From: Methylocystis echinoides
Lineage (GTDB): Bacteria; Pseudomonadota; Alphaproteobacteria; Rhizobiales; Beijerinckiaceae
Assembly (NCBI RefSeq): GCF_027923385.1
Contig: NZ_BSEC01000001.1
Coordinates: forward strand, 1,934,501 to 1,998,500
Direction of reading: 5' to 3'
DNA: 64,000 bases
Shown: in pieces, positions 40,042 to 47,609 of the stretch
How positions within the stretch are numbered: the first letter of the stretch is position 1
Layout of the letters: every line of letters starts with the position of its first letter
The notes under the pieces: generated by a model
What the model was told of the DNA's origin: nothing
The model's database searches: none
What the model saw: only the letters and a program-made list of their open reading frames with translations
Program-made: the position numbers and the translations under genes

Positions 40042-40221
40042 ATGACCAAAGGGCAAGTGACCGAAAGACTTAATATCTGGGGCTCGAAGCTGGCCGATTC
40101 CCTTTATCAGGCGTCGGTGGTCTCCATCTTCGCCTATGCCGGCGTTCTGCTGCTGCTCGGCAGCGTCGGCGCGGCGGTCTGGGCGGGCGCCGTCGACGTG
40201 CCCGAGTTCCATCCCCGTTGA
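40042..40221 (+). CDS. Small membrane protein, unknown
   Basis: A 59-residue protein with a 22-residue polar N-terminus (MTKGQVTERLNIWGSKLADSLY), one transmembrane helix (SVVSIFAYAGVLLLLGSVGAAVWA) and a short tail. CGGAGGATG precedes the ATG, a good ribosome site. Its stop overlaps the TTG start of the flavodoxin-like gene by 4 bp, which ties the two translationally. No family recognised. Confidence 0.7.
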   Translation: MTKGQVTERLNIWGSKLADSLYQASVVSIFAYAGVLLLLGSVGAAVWAGAVDVPEFHPR

Positions 40222-40685
40222 GCGGAAAGCGCCTCCTCATCATCGCGCACGCGCCGTCGCCCAATACGCGGGCGATGCGCGACGCCTTGCTGGAGGGGGC
40301 GCAGGCTTCCGAGATCGAGACCGTCGAGGCGCGCGCGCGCACGCCGTTCGAGACCCAGCCGGAGGATGTGCGCGCGGCCGACGGCGTTCTCCTGCTCACG
40401 CCGGAGAACCTCGGCTATATGAGCGGGGCGCTGAAGGACTTCTTCGACCGCTGCTATTATCCCTGCCTCGACCACACGCAGGGGAAACCCTATGCGCTCG
40501 TCATTCGCGCCGGAAATGACGGGACCGGCACACGCCGCGGGGTCGAGACGATTGCGACCGGGCTGCGCTGGCGGGCCATTCAGGAGCCGCTGATCTGCCG
40601 GGGGGCGTGGCGACCCGAGTTCGTCGCGCAGTGCCGGGAGTTGGGGATGCTGATGGCGGCGGGGCTGGAGGCGGGGGTGTTTTAG
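40218..40685 (+). CDS. Flavodoxin-like NAD(P)H-dependent FMN reductase family protein
   Basis: A 155-residue flavodoxin-fold protein. The FMN phosphate loop is at the start (LLIIAHAPSPNTRAM), with LLTPENLGYMSGALKDFFDRCYYP in the second flavin-contact region, a segment typical of the NADPH-dependent FMN reductase/NAD(P)H:quinone reductase group. It likely transfers electrons to quinones or flavins. The start is a TTG (40218-40220) overlapping the previous stop by 4 bp; no better ATG lies nearby. Expression is probably coupled to the small membrane protein. Confidence 0.78.
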   Translation: MSGKRLLIIAHAPSPNTRAMRDALLEGAQASEIETVEARARTPFETQPEDVRAADGVLLLTPENLGYMSGALKDFFDRCYYPCLDHTQGKPYALVIRAGNDGTGTRRGVETIATGLRWRAIQEPLICRGAWRPEFVAQCRELGMLMAAGLEAGVF

Positions 40686-40687
40686 CG

Positions 40688-40819
40688 ACCCCTCATCCGG
40701 CGCTTCGCGCCACCTTCTCCCGCAAGGGGAGAAGGAATCACGTCGCAGGATTGGTGATCCCCCCTTCTCCCCTTGCGGGAGAAGGCGACCCTCGCGTCAG
40801 CGAGGGTCGGATGAGGGGT
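40688..40819. repeat. Intergenic palindromic repeat, compound type
   Basis: Outer arms ACCCCTCATCCG (40688-40699) and CGGATGAGGGGT (40808-40819) enclose two 23-bp units in opposite orientation (40713-40735 and 40763-40785; each begins CCTTCTCCC and ends GGGAGAAGG). A GACCCTCGC/GCGAGGGTC hairpin also lies inside, and it recurs at 56060-56081. The right arm overlaps the stop codon of the convergent carbamoyltransferase gene, so the element probably serves as a terminator for both sides. Confidence 0.85.
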
Positions 40820-42654
40820 CAATCCAGTTCGAAGGCGTTCTTGTAATCCAGCGCCAGCGACGGGTCCTGATCCGCCTTGCGCAGGATGCAGTTTCCGACA
40901 GCCAGGAACTCGATGTCCGAGCCCATGAAGCAGCGGAAGGCGTCCTCCGGCGTCGAGACGATCGGCTCGCCGCGCACGTTGAAGCTGGTGTTGATCAGCA
41001 CCGGGCAGCCGGTCAACTGTTCGAAGCGCGTCAGCAGGCGATGGTAGCGCGGATTGGTGTCTTCATGCACCGTCTGAATACGCGCCGAATAATCGACATG
41101 CGTCACCGCCGGAATATCCGAGCGCGGCACGTTCAGCTTGTCGATTCCGAACAGCGCGTTTTCTTCCGCCGACATTTCGCGGCAATGGCTCTTCTGCACA
41201 TTGGCGACGAGCAGCATGTAGGGCGAGTCGCAATTGATCTCGAACCAGTCCGACACGCGCTCGCGCAGCACCGACGGCGCGAAGGGGCGGAAGCTCTCGC
41301 GGAACTTCACCTTGAGATTGAGCGCCTTCTGCATCGTGGGCGAACGCGGATCGCCGAGAATCGAGCGGCCGCCGAGCGCGCGCGGGCCGAATTCCATGCG
41401 GCCCTGATGCCAGCCCACCGCCTGACCGGCGACGAGCGCCTGCGCCGTCTGTTCGATCACGCCATCGTCATCCACCACCGTGAAGACGGCGCCGACGGCG
41501 CGCAGGCGCTTTTCGATATCGGCGGTCTCGTAACGCGGGCCGAGATAGGAGCCCTTCATCGAGTCCTTGCCCGGCGTGACGCGGCGCGGCTGTTCCTTCT
41601 GGTGATAATAGCCCGCGAGCGCCGCGCCCAGCGCGCCGCCCGCATCGCCGGCCGCCGGCTGGATGAAGATGTTCTCGAAAGCCCCGTCGCGCAGGATCTT
41701 GCCGTTCGCCACGCAGTTCAGCGCGACGCCGCCGGCGAGGCAGAGATTCTTCTCGCCCGTTTCCGCCGCAAGCGCGCGGGTGAGGCGCAGCACCACTTCC
41801 TCCGTCACCGCCTGCACCGAAGCGGCCAGATCCATGTGACGCTGTTCGAGACGGTCCTCCGGCTTGCGCGCCGGCGCGCCAAAGAGCTGATCGAACCTGT
41901 CGTTCGTCATCTTCAGCGCGGTGCAGTAGTCGAAGTAATCGAGATTGAGATGGAACGAGCCGTCGGCCTTCACGTCGATGAGATGATCGAGCATGAGTTT
42001 GGCGTATTTCGGCTCGCCATAGGGCGCGAGGCCCATCACCTTGTACTCGCCCGAATTGACCTTGAAGCCGGTGTAATAGGTCAGCGCCGAATAGAGCAGG
42101 CCGAGCGAATGCGGGAAATGGATTTCCTTGACGATCTGAAGCTGCGACCCGTTGCCGAGCGCGACCGACGTCGTCGTCCATTCGCCGACGCCGTCCATGG
42201 TGAGAACCAGCGCGCGTTCGAAGGGCGAGGGATAGAAGGCCGAGGCGGCATGCGAGAAGTGATGCTCGGAAAAGAGCAGCTTGTCGCCTTCCGCCAGTCC
42301 CGGATCGATATCCTTCAGCGCCTTGGTGATGATGTCGCGCTGGAAGATCTTCTCGCCGATCCACAGCGGCATGGCCTTGCGGAAGGATTCGAAGCCCTTC
42401 GGCGCGAAGGCCAGATAGGTTTCGAGAAGCCGCTCGAATTTCACGAACGGCTTCTCGTAGAACACGATGTGATCGATGTCCGCGCCGGTGACGCCCGCTT
42501 CCGTCAGACAGTAGCGGATGGCGTTCTCGGGGAAGGCGGAGTCGTGCTTGATGCGCGTAAAGCGCTCCTCCTGCGCCGCAGCGACGATCTCGCCGTCGCG
42601 CAAAAGCGCGGCGGCGCTATCATGATAGAAGGCTGAAACGCCGAGGATGAGCAT
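40819..42654 (-). CDS. Carbamoyltransferase (NodU/CmcH/SxtI family)
   Basis: A 611-residue enzyme of the NodU/CmcH family, which transfers a carbamoyl group from carbamoyl phosphate, through carbamoyl-adenylate, to a hydroxyl of a small molecule or sugar. The N-terminal Kae1-like domain has ILGVSAFYHDSAAALL, the metal histidines in EHHFSHAASAF, LTMDGVGEWTT and LAGGVALNCVANG. The C-terminal domain has GWHQGRMEFGPRALGGRSILGDPR and LINTSFNVRGEPIV. It is 9 bp downstream of the DUF5989 gene. The acceptor is unknown. Confidence 0.93.
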   Translation of the reverse strand: MLILGVSAFYHDSAAALLRDGEIVAAAQEERFTRIKHDSAFPENAIRYCLTEAGVTGADIDHIVFYEKPFVKFERLLETYLAFAPKGFESFRKAMPLWIGEKIFQRDIITKALKDIDPGLAEGDKLLFSEHHFSHAASAFYPSPFERALVLTMDGVGEWTTTSVALGNGSQLQIVKEIHFPHSLGLLYSALTYYTGFKVNSGEYKVMGLAPYGEPKYAKLMLDHLIDVKADGSFHLNLDYFDYCTALKMTNDRFDQLFGAPARKPEDRLEQRHMDLAASVQAVTEEVVLRLTRALAAETGEKNLCLAGGVALNCVANGKILRDGAFENIFIQPAAGDAGGALGAALAGYYHQKEQPRRVTPGKDSMKGSYLGPRYETADIEKRLRAVGAVFTVVDDDGVIEQTAQALVAGQAVGWHQGRMEFGPRALGGRSILGDPRSPTMQKALNLKVKFRESFRPFAPSVLRERVSDWFEINCDSPYMLLVANVQKSHCREMSAEENALFGIDKLNVPRSDIPAVTHVDYSARIQTVHEDTNPRYHRLLTRFEQLTGCPVLINTSFNVRGEPIVSTPEDAFRCFMGSDIEFLAVGNCILRKADQDPSLALDYKNAFELD

Positions 42655-42663
42655 GAACCGCCC

Positions 42664-42816
42664 TTAGAACAGCGTGTAAATGAAGGGCGCGACGACGGAA
42701 CCCTGTCCAAGGAAGAACAGCGCGCCGAACAGCAGGAACAGCACGAAGAGCGGCACCAGCCAGAACTTCTTGCGCGTGCGCAGATAGGCGACGAACTCCT
42801 TCAGGAAGGACGACAT
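42664..42816 (-). CDS. DUF5989/SxtK-like small membrane protein
   Basis: A 50-residue protein found by reading the gap between the SxtJ-like and carbamoyltransferase genes. It starts MSSFLKEFVAYLRTRKKFWL and continues with one transmembrane helix (PLFVLFLLFGALFFLGQGS), ending PFIYTLF. AAGGAG lies 8 bases before the ATG (42814-42816). This matches the DUF5989 family, whose members sit next to carbamoyltransferases and SxtJ-type proteins, as in cyanobacterial saxitoxin clusters. Its role is unknown; it may anchor the enzyme at the membrane. Confidence 0.85.
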   Translation of the reverse strand: MSSFLKEFVAYLRTRKKFWLVPLFVLFLLFGALFFLGQGSVVAPFIYTLF

Positions 42817-42834
42817 GGCTTTCTCCTTAAAGTG

Positions 42835-43257
42835 TCAGAATTGCTGGCCCATCGAATTTTTCGCGGGGCCGGGCGGCGTGCGCTCGATCCAGTAGCTTTT
42901 CGCGTCATCCTGCTTCAGGCGCAGGATATCCTTGCCCATCGCCCGCAACACCAGGGCGACGGGCGTGACGGCGCCGTAGAACAGCCCGCCCATCACCAGC
43001 GGCGACACGATGCTGTGCAGCAGCAGGCCGAAGCGGAACCACAGCTTGTTGAGCGGCGCCAGCAGATGGTCGGCGTAGAGGGCGAGGCCGAGGAACACGG
43101 CGGCCGGCGCCAGCGCCCACCAGCGGATGGCCTCGCCATGGCGGATCAGCGGCCAGACGGCCAGAACCGCGAAGACGCCGGCGAAGACGAGGCCGAAATT
43201 CCTGTTCGACCCCAGTTCGACTTTGCGATTGGATTTGAGCGTCTCGTGACCGGCCAT
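42835..43257 (-). CDS. SxtJ-family membrane protein
   Basis: A 140-residue protein with two to three transmembrane segments (NFGLVFAGVFAVLAVWPLI, WWALAPAAVFLGLALYA, HSIVSPLVMGGLFYGAVTPVALVL) and a polar C-terminus containing DAKSYWIERTPP. The SYWxxR ending and layout match the SxtJ family. It is the first gene of the SxtJ-DUF5989-carbamoyltransferase run, with an 18-bp gap to the next gene. Function unknown; the recurring trio suggests a shared membrane-associated carbamoylation task. Confidence 0.8.
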   Translation of the reverse strand: MAGHETLKSNRKVELGSNRNFGLVFAGVFAVLAVWPLIRHGEAIRWWALAPAAVFLGLALYADHLLAPLNKLWFRFGLLLHSIVSPLVMGGLFYGAVTPVALVLRAMGKDILRLKQDDAKSYWIERTPPGPAKNSMGQQF

Positions 43258-43356
43258 TGCTTTTGTCTCTGCGACGACGGAAGAACCCTCTTATCGACCT
43301 CGCCAAACAAGCGCAACCGCGCCCGGCCGCGCCTCGTCCGGATTGATCGTAGGGCT

Positions 43357-44694
43357 ATGAAATCAAACGTTTTTGCAGGCCATTCGCCCGGGCTCGCCAC
43401 GCTCTTCGGCGCGGAGATGTGGGAGCGATTCTCCTACTATGGCATGCGGGCGCTTCTTGTCCTTTATATGGTGGATTACCTGTTGACGCCCGGGCGGATG
43501 GACTCGGCGCTTGGCCTTCCGGCGCTCAAAAGCGCGCTGGAGACGCTTTCAGGTCCGCTCGGTCCGCAGCCGCTCGCCTCGCAGATTTACGGCCTCTACA
43601 CCGGCCTCGTCTATCTGACGCCGATCCTGGGCGGGCTGATCGCGGATCGCTGGCTCGGGCGGTCATGGACCATCACGCTCGGCGCGGGGTTGATGGTCGT
43701 GGGCCATTTTCTGATGGCTTATGAGCCCTTCTTCCTGATCGCCCTGTTGCTCATCGCCTTCGGCTGCGGCGCGTTCAAGCCCAATATCTCGACGCAGGTC
43801 GGCGAGCTTTATGCGCGGGACGATCCCCGCCGAGACCGCGCCTATTCGATCTTCTATGTCGGGATCAACATCGGCGCCTTCCTCGCGCCGCTGGTCTGCG
43901 GCACGCTGGGCGAAAAGTTCGGCTGGCATTATGGTTTCATGAGCGCCGGCGTCGGCATGGCGGTTGGGCTCGCCGTCTATCTTCATGGCCGGCCGGATTT
44001 GCCGCGCGCGGCGCCGCGCCCACGCGCCGTCTCGACCCCGGTGGAAAGAAGGCAGTTCCGCCGCGCGATTTTCGGCATTGCGCTGCTGTTCCTGCCGTCG
44101 GCCCTGTTCTGGGCGGCGTTCGAGCAGCAGGGCAATACGATCGCGATCTGGGCCGATCGGTTCACCGACCGCAGCGTCAACCTCTTCGGCTGGCGCGCCG
44201 AGATCCCGGTCACCTGGTTTCAGGCGTTCAATCCGCTGATGATCTTCCTGTTCACGCCGCCGTTGGTCGCCTTCTGGGGATGGCTGGCGCGGCGCGGCCG
44301 CGAGCCCTCGACGCTGCGCAAGCTCTCGCTGGGCTGCATCGGCGTCGCCGCGAGTTTCGCCGTGCTGGCCCTTGCAGCGACGCTGCGCGACGGCGGCAAG
44401 GCGAGCTGGCTGTGGCTGCTGCTCTATTTTTCCATCATCACACTAGCGGAGCTGCATTTCTCGCCGATCACCTTGTCGCTCGTCTCGCATCTCGCGCCGG
44501 TAGGCGCGCGTTCGGCGCTGATGGGGGCGTGGTTCACGTCGATGTTTCTCGGCAATCTGCTCGCGGGCTGGATTGGGAGCTTCTGGGCTGATGTCAAAAG
44601 TGTGCAGTTTTTTCTGATGGTCGGCGGACTGGGGCTCGCCGGCGCGATCATCGTCGAATTGGCCGGACGGCCGCTGCGGAAGATGTTGCCCTGA
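43357..44694 (+). CDS. Proton-dependent oligopeptide transporter (POT/PTR2 family MFS)
   Basis: A 445-residue inner-membrane transporter with about 12 transmembrane helices. The POT signature EMWERFSYYGMRALLVLYM contains the ExxER proton-coupling motif and the second signature GAFKPNISTQVGELY is present. It imports di- and tripeptides or related nitrogen compounds with protons. ATG 43357 is 100 bp from the divergent SxtJ-like gene, so the two share a promoter region. Confidence 0.92.
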   Translation: MKSNVFAGHSPGLATLFGAEMWERFSYYGMRALLVLYMVDYLLTPGRMDSALGLPALKSALETLSGPLGPQPLASQIYGLYTGLVYLTPILGGLIADRWLGRSWTITLGAGLMVVGHFLMAYEPFFLIALLLIAFGCGAFKPNISTQVGELYARDDPRRDRAYSIFYVGINIGAFLAPLVCGTLGEKFGWHYGFMSAGVGMAVGLAVYLHGRPDLPRAAPRPRAVSTPVERRQFRRAIFGIALLFLPSALFWAAFEQQGNTIAIWADRFTDRSVNLFGWRAEIPVTWFQAFNPLMIFLFTPPLVAFWGWLARRGREPSTLRKLSLGCIGVAASFAVLALAATLRDGGKASWLWLLLYFSIITLAELHFSPITLSLVSHLAPVGARSALMGAWFTSMFLGNLLAGWIGSFWADVKSVQFFLMVGGLGLAGAIIVELAGRPLRKMLP

Positions 44695-44763
44695 GACGGC
44701 GTGTCGAGCGCCCTGACCGCGTGGCGCCCGCGCTTGCGCGGAGCTGACAGCCGCCGGATTGCG

Positions 44764-45120
44764 CTACTTCGACTGAAACACCAGAAACGCCCCGGCCGCG
44801 ATGAGCGCGAAGCCGAGGAGCGTGCGCCAGCTCGGCGCCTCGCCGAGCACGAAGAAAGAGAAGCCCATGAAAATGACGAGGGTGATGACCTCCTGAATGG
44901 TCTTCAGTTGCGCCGCCGAATAGGCGCCATAGCCGATGCGGTTCGCCGGCACGGCGAGGCAATATTCGATCAGCGCGATCAGCCAGCCCATGGCGATGGC
45001 CTGCGGCATCGTCAGGCGCGGGAATTTGAGATGGCCGTACCAGGCCGTCGTCATGAACAGATTGGACAGGATCAGCAGGAGGATCGGCGCCACTGTCGGC
45101 GCACGCAGGAAGTTCAGCAT
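44764..45120 (-). CDS. DUF486 family four-helix membrane protein
   Basis: A 118-residue protein with four predicted transmembrane helices, starting APTVAPILLLILSNLFMTTAWYGHLKF and including CLAVPANRIGYGAYSAAQLKTIQEVITL, which is characteristic of DUF486. The family looks like small multidrug-resistance half-transporters, but no substrate is established. It is 9 bp downstream of the cupin gene on the same strand. Confidence 0.88.
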   Translation of the reverse strand: MLNFLRAPTVAPILLLILSNLFMTTAWYGHLKFPRLTMPQAIAMGWLIALIEYCLAVPANRIGYGAYSAAQLKTIQEVITLVIFMGFSFFVLGEAPSWRTLLGFALIAAGAFLVFQSK

Positions 45121-45129
45121 CGGCGGAGC

Positions 45130-45600
45130 CTATTCCTTCGGCAGCAAAACGACATGTTCCTGCTCGTCGGGATCGTTGCGCGCGACGATGGCGATCGCGG
45201 GCTCGGTCTTGCTGAGATTGGTCGGTTGATGCGGCACATCCGGCGGGATGAAGACGAAATCGCCCGCGACATTCACGACGCGCTTTTCGAGCCTGTCGCC
45301 ATAGCGCGTCTCGACCGTGCCCTGAATCAGATAGATCGCGGTTTCGTAGCCCTTGTGGATATGCGCGGCGGCCGAGCCGCCGGGGGGAATGACGACTTTC
45401 AGCAGCGACAGCCCTTTGGCGCCGGCGCTCCTGCCGGAAACGCCGGGGAAAATCGGCAGCGTCTGTTTCGAGGTCGCGGACTCGGGCGCGCGAATTGTCA
45501 CGACATCCTTGCCATTTCTCTCGCCGATGATCTCGGGCTCGGCGGCGCAGGCGGGCAGGGCGACGAGCAGGCCGGCGAGGGGATAGAGCAATCTGCGCAT
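45130..45600 (-). CDS. Secreted cupin-domain protein
   Basis: A 156-residue protein with a signal peptide (LYPLAGLLVALPACA) and a single cupin barrel. Metal-binding residues typical of cupin motif 1 are seen in SAAAHIHKGYETAIYLIQG (His-x-His ... Glu), and motif 2 in VNVAGDFVFIPPDVPHQP (final His). Function is not determined; it may bind a metal or sugar in the periplasm. It is 9 bp upstream of the DUF486 gene, suggesting an operon. Confidence 0.82.
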   Translation of the reverse strand: MRRLLYPLAGLLVALPACAAEPEIIGERNGKDVVTIRAPESATSKQTLPIFPGVSGRSAGAKGLSLLKVVIPPGGSAAAHIHKGYETAIYLIQGTVETRYGDRLEKRVVNVAGDFVFIPPDVPHQPTNLSKTEPAIAIVARNDPDEQEHVVLLPKE

Positions 45601-45674
45601 GTCGGGCGACTCCTTCTGACCACAACGATGATAGCGACGCGCGCCGCGCGCGCAAACGCGAACGCCGCGAAGGC

Positions 45675-46982
45675 TCAGCCCCTGTCGCGCAGGGCCGTGG
45701 CCGCCGTCAGCGCCGCGCAGAGAATCGGGCCGAGACTGAGCGCGAAAAGCGCCGACGAAAATCCGCCGGTGCTGTCCTTGAGCCAACCCACCGCATAAGG
45801 GCCGATGAAGCCCGCGATATGGCCAATGGAATTGATGATCGCGATGGACGCCGCGGCTCGCGCCCCGCTGATCCTCTGCGTTGTGAGCGCCCAGAACGCC
45901 GGGATGGTGGCGAGCGTGCCGCAGACCGCGACCGTCACGGCGATGATGGAGACGATGGCGTTCGTCGCCAGTCCCGCCCAGACGAGGCCCAGGGCCGTGA
46001 GCAGCGCCGCGCTCATCGTATGCCCGTAGCGCTCGGCGGTTCGATCCGAGCGCCAGCCCCAGAAGATCATGGCCGCCGTGCCGATGAGATAGGGAAGAGC
46101 GGTTACGAAGCCCGCCGCGACGGGCTCGAAGCCGAAGCCGGCGACGATCTGCGGCAGCCAGAGATTGACGCCATAGAGCGCGAGCACGACGCCGAAATAG
46201 GAGAAACCGAGCAGAAGATTGCGCGGGTCTTTCAGCGCGGGCCAGAAAACATGCGTTTCAGATTCCGGCGCGTCGCGCTGTTCCTTCTCCAGAACGTCCT
46301 GCAGCCAGTCTTTTTCTTCCGCGCTGAGCCAATGCGCCTGCGCGGGGCAGTCGGTCAGATAGAACCAGCTCGCGACGCCGAGGAGGATCGAGGGCAGCGT
46401 TTCCAGAATGAACAGCCATTGCCAGCCATGCAGGCCGAGAAGTCCATCGGTCAAGGTGAGCGTCATTCCCGAAAGGGGCGCGCCGACGACGGTCGAGAGC
46501 GGAATGGCGATGAGAAACCAGGAAAATATCTGCGCGCGCTTCAGCCGGGGGAACCAATAGGTGATGTAGAGAATGACGCCGGGAAAGAAGCCCGCTTCCG
46601 TCGCGCCGAGGATGAAGCGCAGCGCATAGAAGCTTGTCTCGTTCCAGACGAAGGCCATCAGGCCGGAGGCCAATCCCCAGCTGATCATGATGCGCGCGAT
46701 CCAGCGGCGCGCGCCGGTCCGGTGCAGGATGAGATTGCTCGGCGTTTCGCAGAGCGCGTAACCAAGGAAGAACACGCCGGCGCCCCAGCCGAAGACGGTC
46801 GGCGAAAAGCCGAGCGATGCGTTCATCGACGCCGCCGCGAAACCGAGATTCACGCGGTCGAGATAGGCGGCGAAATAGCAGATGATGAGAAAGGGAACGA
46901 GGCGCGCGGCGATCTTGCGCAAGGCGGCGTCGCCGTCGACCCGCGAGAGGGTGGCGGCGGTTTCCTGGCTGGTCTGTACCAT
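45675..46982 (-). CDS. MFS transporter, anion:cation symporter (ACS) type
   Basis: A 435-residue major facilitator with about 12 transmembrane helices. FAAYLDRVNLGFAAASMN at the first helix, ETPSNLILHRTGARRWIARIMISWG and the long cytoplasmic loop with EKDWLQDVLEKEQ are typical of the ACS subfamily (tartrate, phthalate, glucarate transporters). It imports organic anions with protons; the substrate is unknown. I chose ATG 46980-46982, which restores the usual family N-terminus. Confidence 0.88.
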   Translation of the reverse strand: MVQTSQETAATLSRVDGDAALRKIAARLVPFLIICYFAAYLDRVNLGFAAASMNASLGFSPTVFGWGAGVFFLGYALCETPSNLILHRTGARRWIARIMISWGLASGLMAFVWNETSFYALRFILGATEAGFFPGVILYITYWFPRLKRAQIFSWFLIAIPLSTVVGAPLSGMTLTLTDGLLGLHGWQWLFILETLPSILLGVASWFYLTDCPAQAHWLSAEEKDWLQDVLEKEQRDAPESETHVFWPALKDPRNLLLGFSYFGVVLALYGVNLWLPQIVAGFGFEPVAAGFVTALPYLIGTAAMIFWGWRSDRTAERYGHTMSAALLTALGLVWAGLATNAIVSIIAVTVAVCGTLATIPAFWALTTQRISGARAAASIAIINSIGHIAGFIGPYAVGWLKDSTGGFSSALFALSLGPILCAALTAATALRDRG

Positions 46983-47237
46983 CGTGTCCTCGCAGGCGCG
47001 AAAGCCGGCGCGGCGGCCCGGCGCGTCATGGCGGACTGTCCAGAACCGCCTGTAGGGCGCCGCGTCCGATGCGCTTTCATAGTCGAAAATCCGGGTCAGC
47101 ATGAAGACGGCCGCCTGTCGCGCCCGGCGCCCGCGCGCGCCCCGGCTTGCGCGACATTGCCAAAGACGCCGGGGTGAGTAACCTTCAGCTTGAGTGAGGG
47201 CAGGTTGTTCGACCTGCCGAGGCCGGGAGGCGCCGCA

Positions 47238-47525
47238 ATGAAAAAGGCTGGGCAAGCGATCGTCGCATTCATGTTCTGGTGCGCCGCCACGTCGTCGGCG
47301 CCGGCGGCGCAGATGGCCGCGTCATGCGCAAGCTTGCTGAACGTGAGCACAATGGAAGCCCATGTCATCTATTATCAGGCGCGAGCGGACCTTGGGACGG
47401 ACACCGCCAATCGCCTGTGGGCTGTCTACCACCGGCTGAAAAACCGTTGCGCCGGTCGGCCCGCCGCCCGCATCGTGGTCGACGTCGAACCCCGTGTGAA
47501 AACCTTCCTCGAAGCCCATCGGTAA
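47238..47525 (+). CDS. Small secreted protein, unknown
   Basis: A 95-residue protein with a probable signal peptide (AGQAIVAFMFWCAATSSAPAAQ), then a short helical domain with two cysteines (C30 and C71) that could form a disulfide. GGGAGG precedes the ATG. It ends 59 bp before the left flank of the insertion sequence. No family recognised. Confidence 0.6.
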   Translation: MKKAGQAIVAFMFWCAATSSAPAAQMAASCASLLNVSTMEAHVIYYQARADLGTDTANRLWAVYHRLKNRCAGRPAARIVVDVEPRVKTFLEAHR

Positions 47526-47583
47526 GAGGGGCGCGGGTCGGGTTTCGCCCTTCCTCGGACGGCCGCGACGTCCACGCAACAAA

Positions 47584-47609
47584 AAAGCCGGGCAGGGGCG
47601 CCCGGCTTT
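47584..47609. repeat. Left copy of the 26-bp target duplication (palindromic)
   Basis: A perfect palindrome with 10-bp arms AAAGCCGGGC/GCCCGGCTTT and a 6-base loop, identical to 49136-49161. On the minus strand this copy is followed by TTTTTTG when read with its last three T residues, so it keeps the U-tract of the original rpsI terminator. Confidence 0.92.

Noticed and set aside
40819..43257. Saxitoxin-like biosynthesis
   Set aside because: Only the carbamoyltransferase, SxtJ-like and DUF5989 genes are present; none of the core toxin-building genes are in the window, and this trio occurs widely without toxin.
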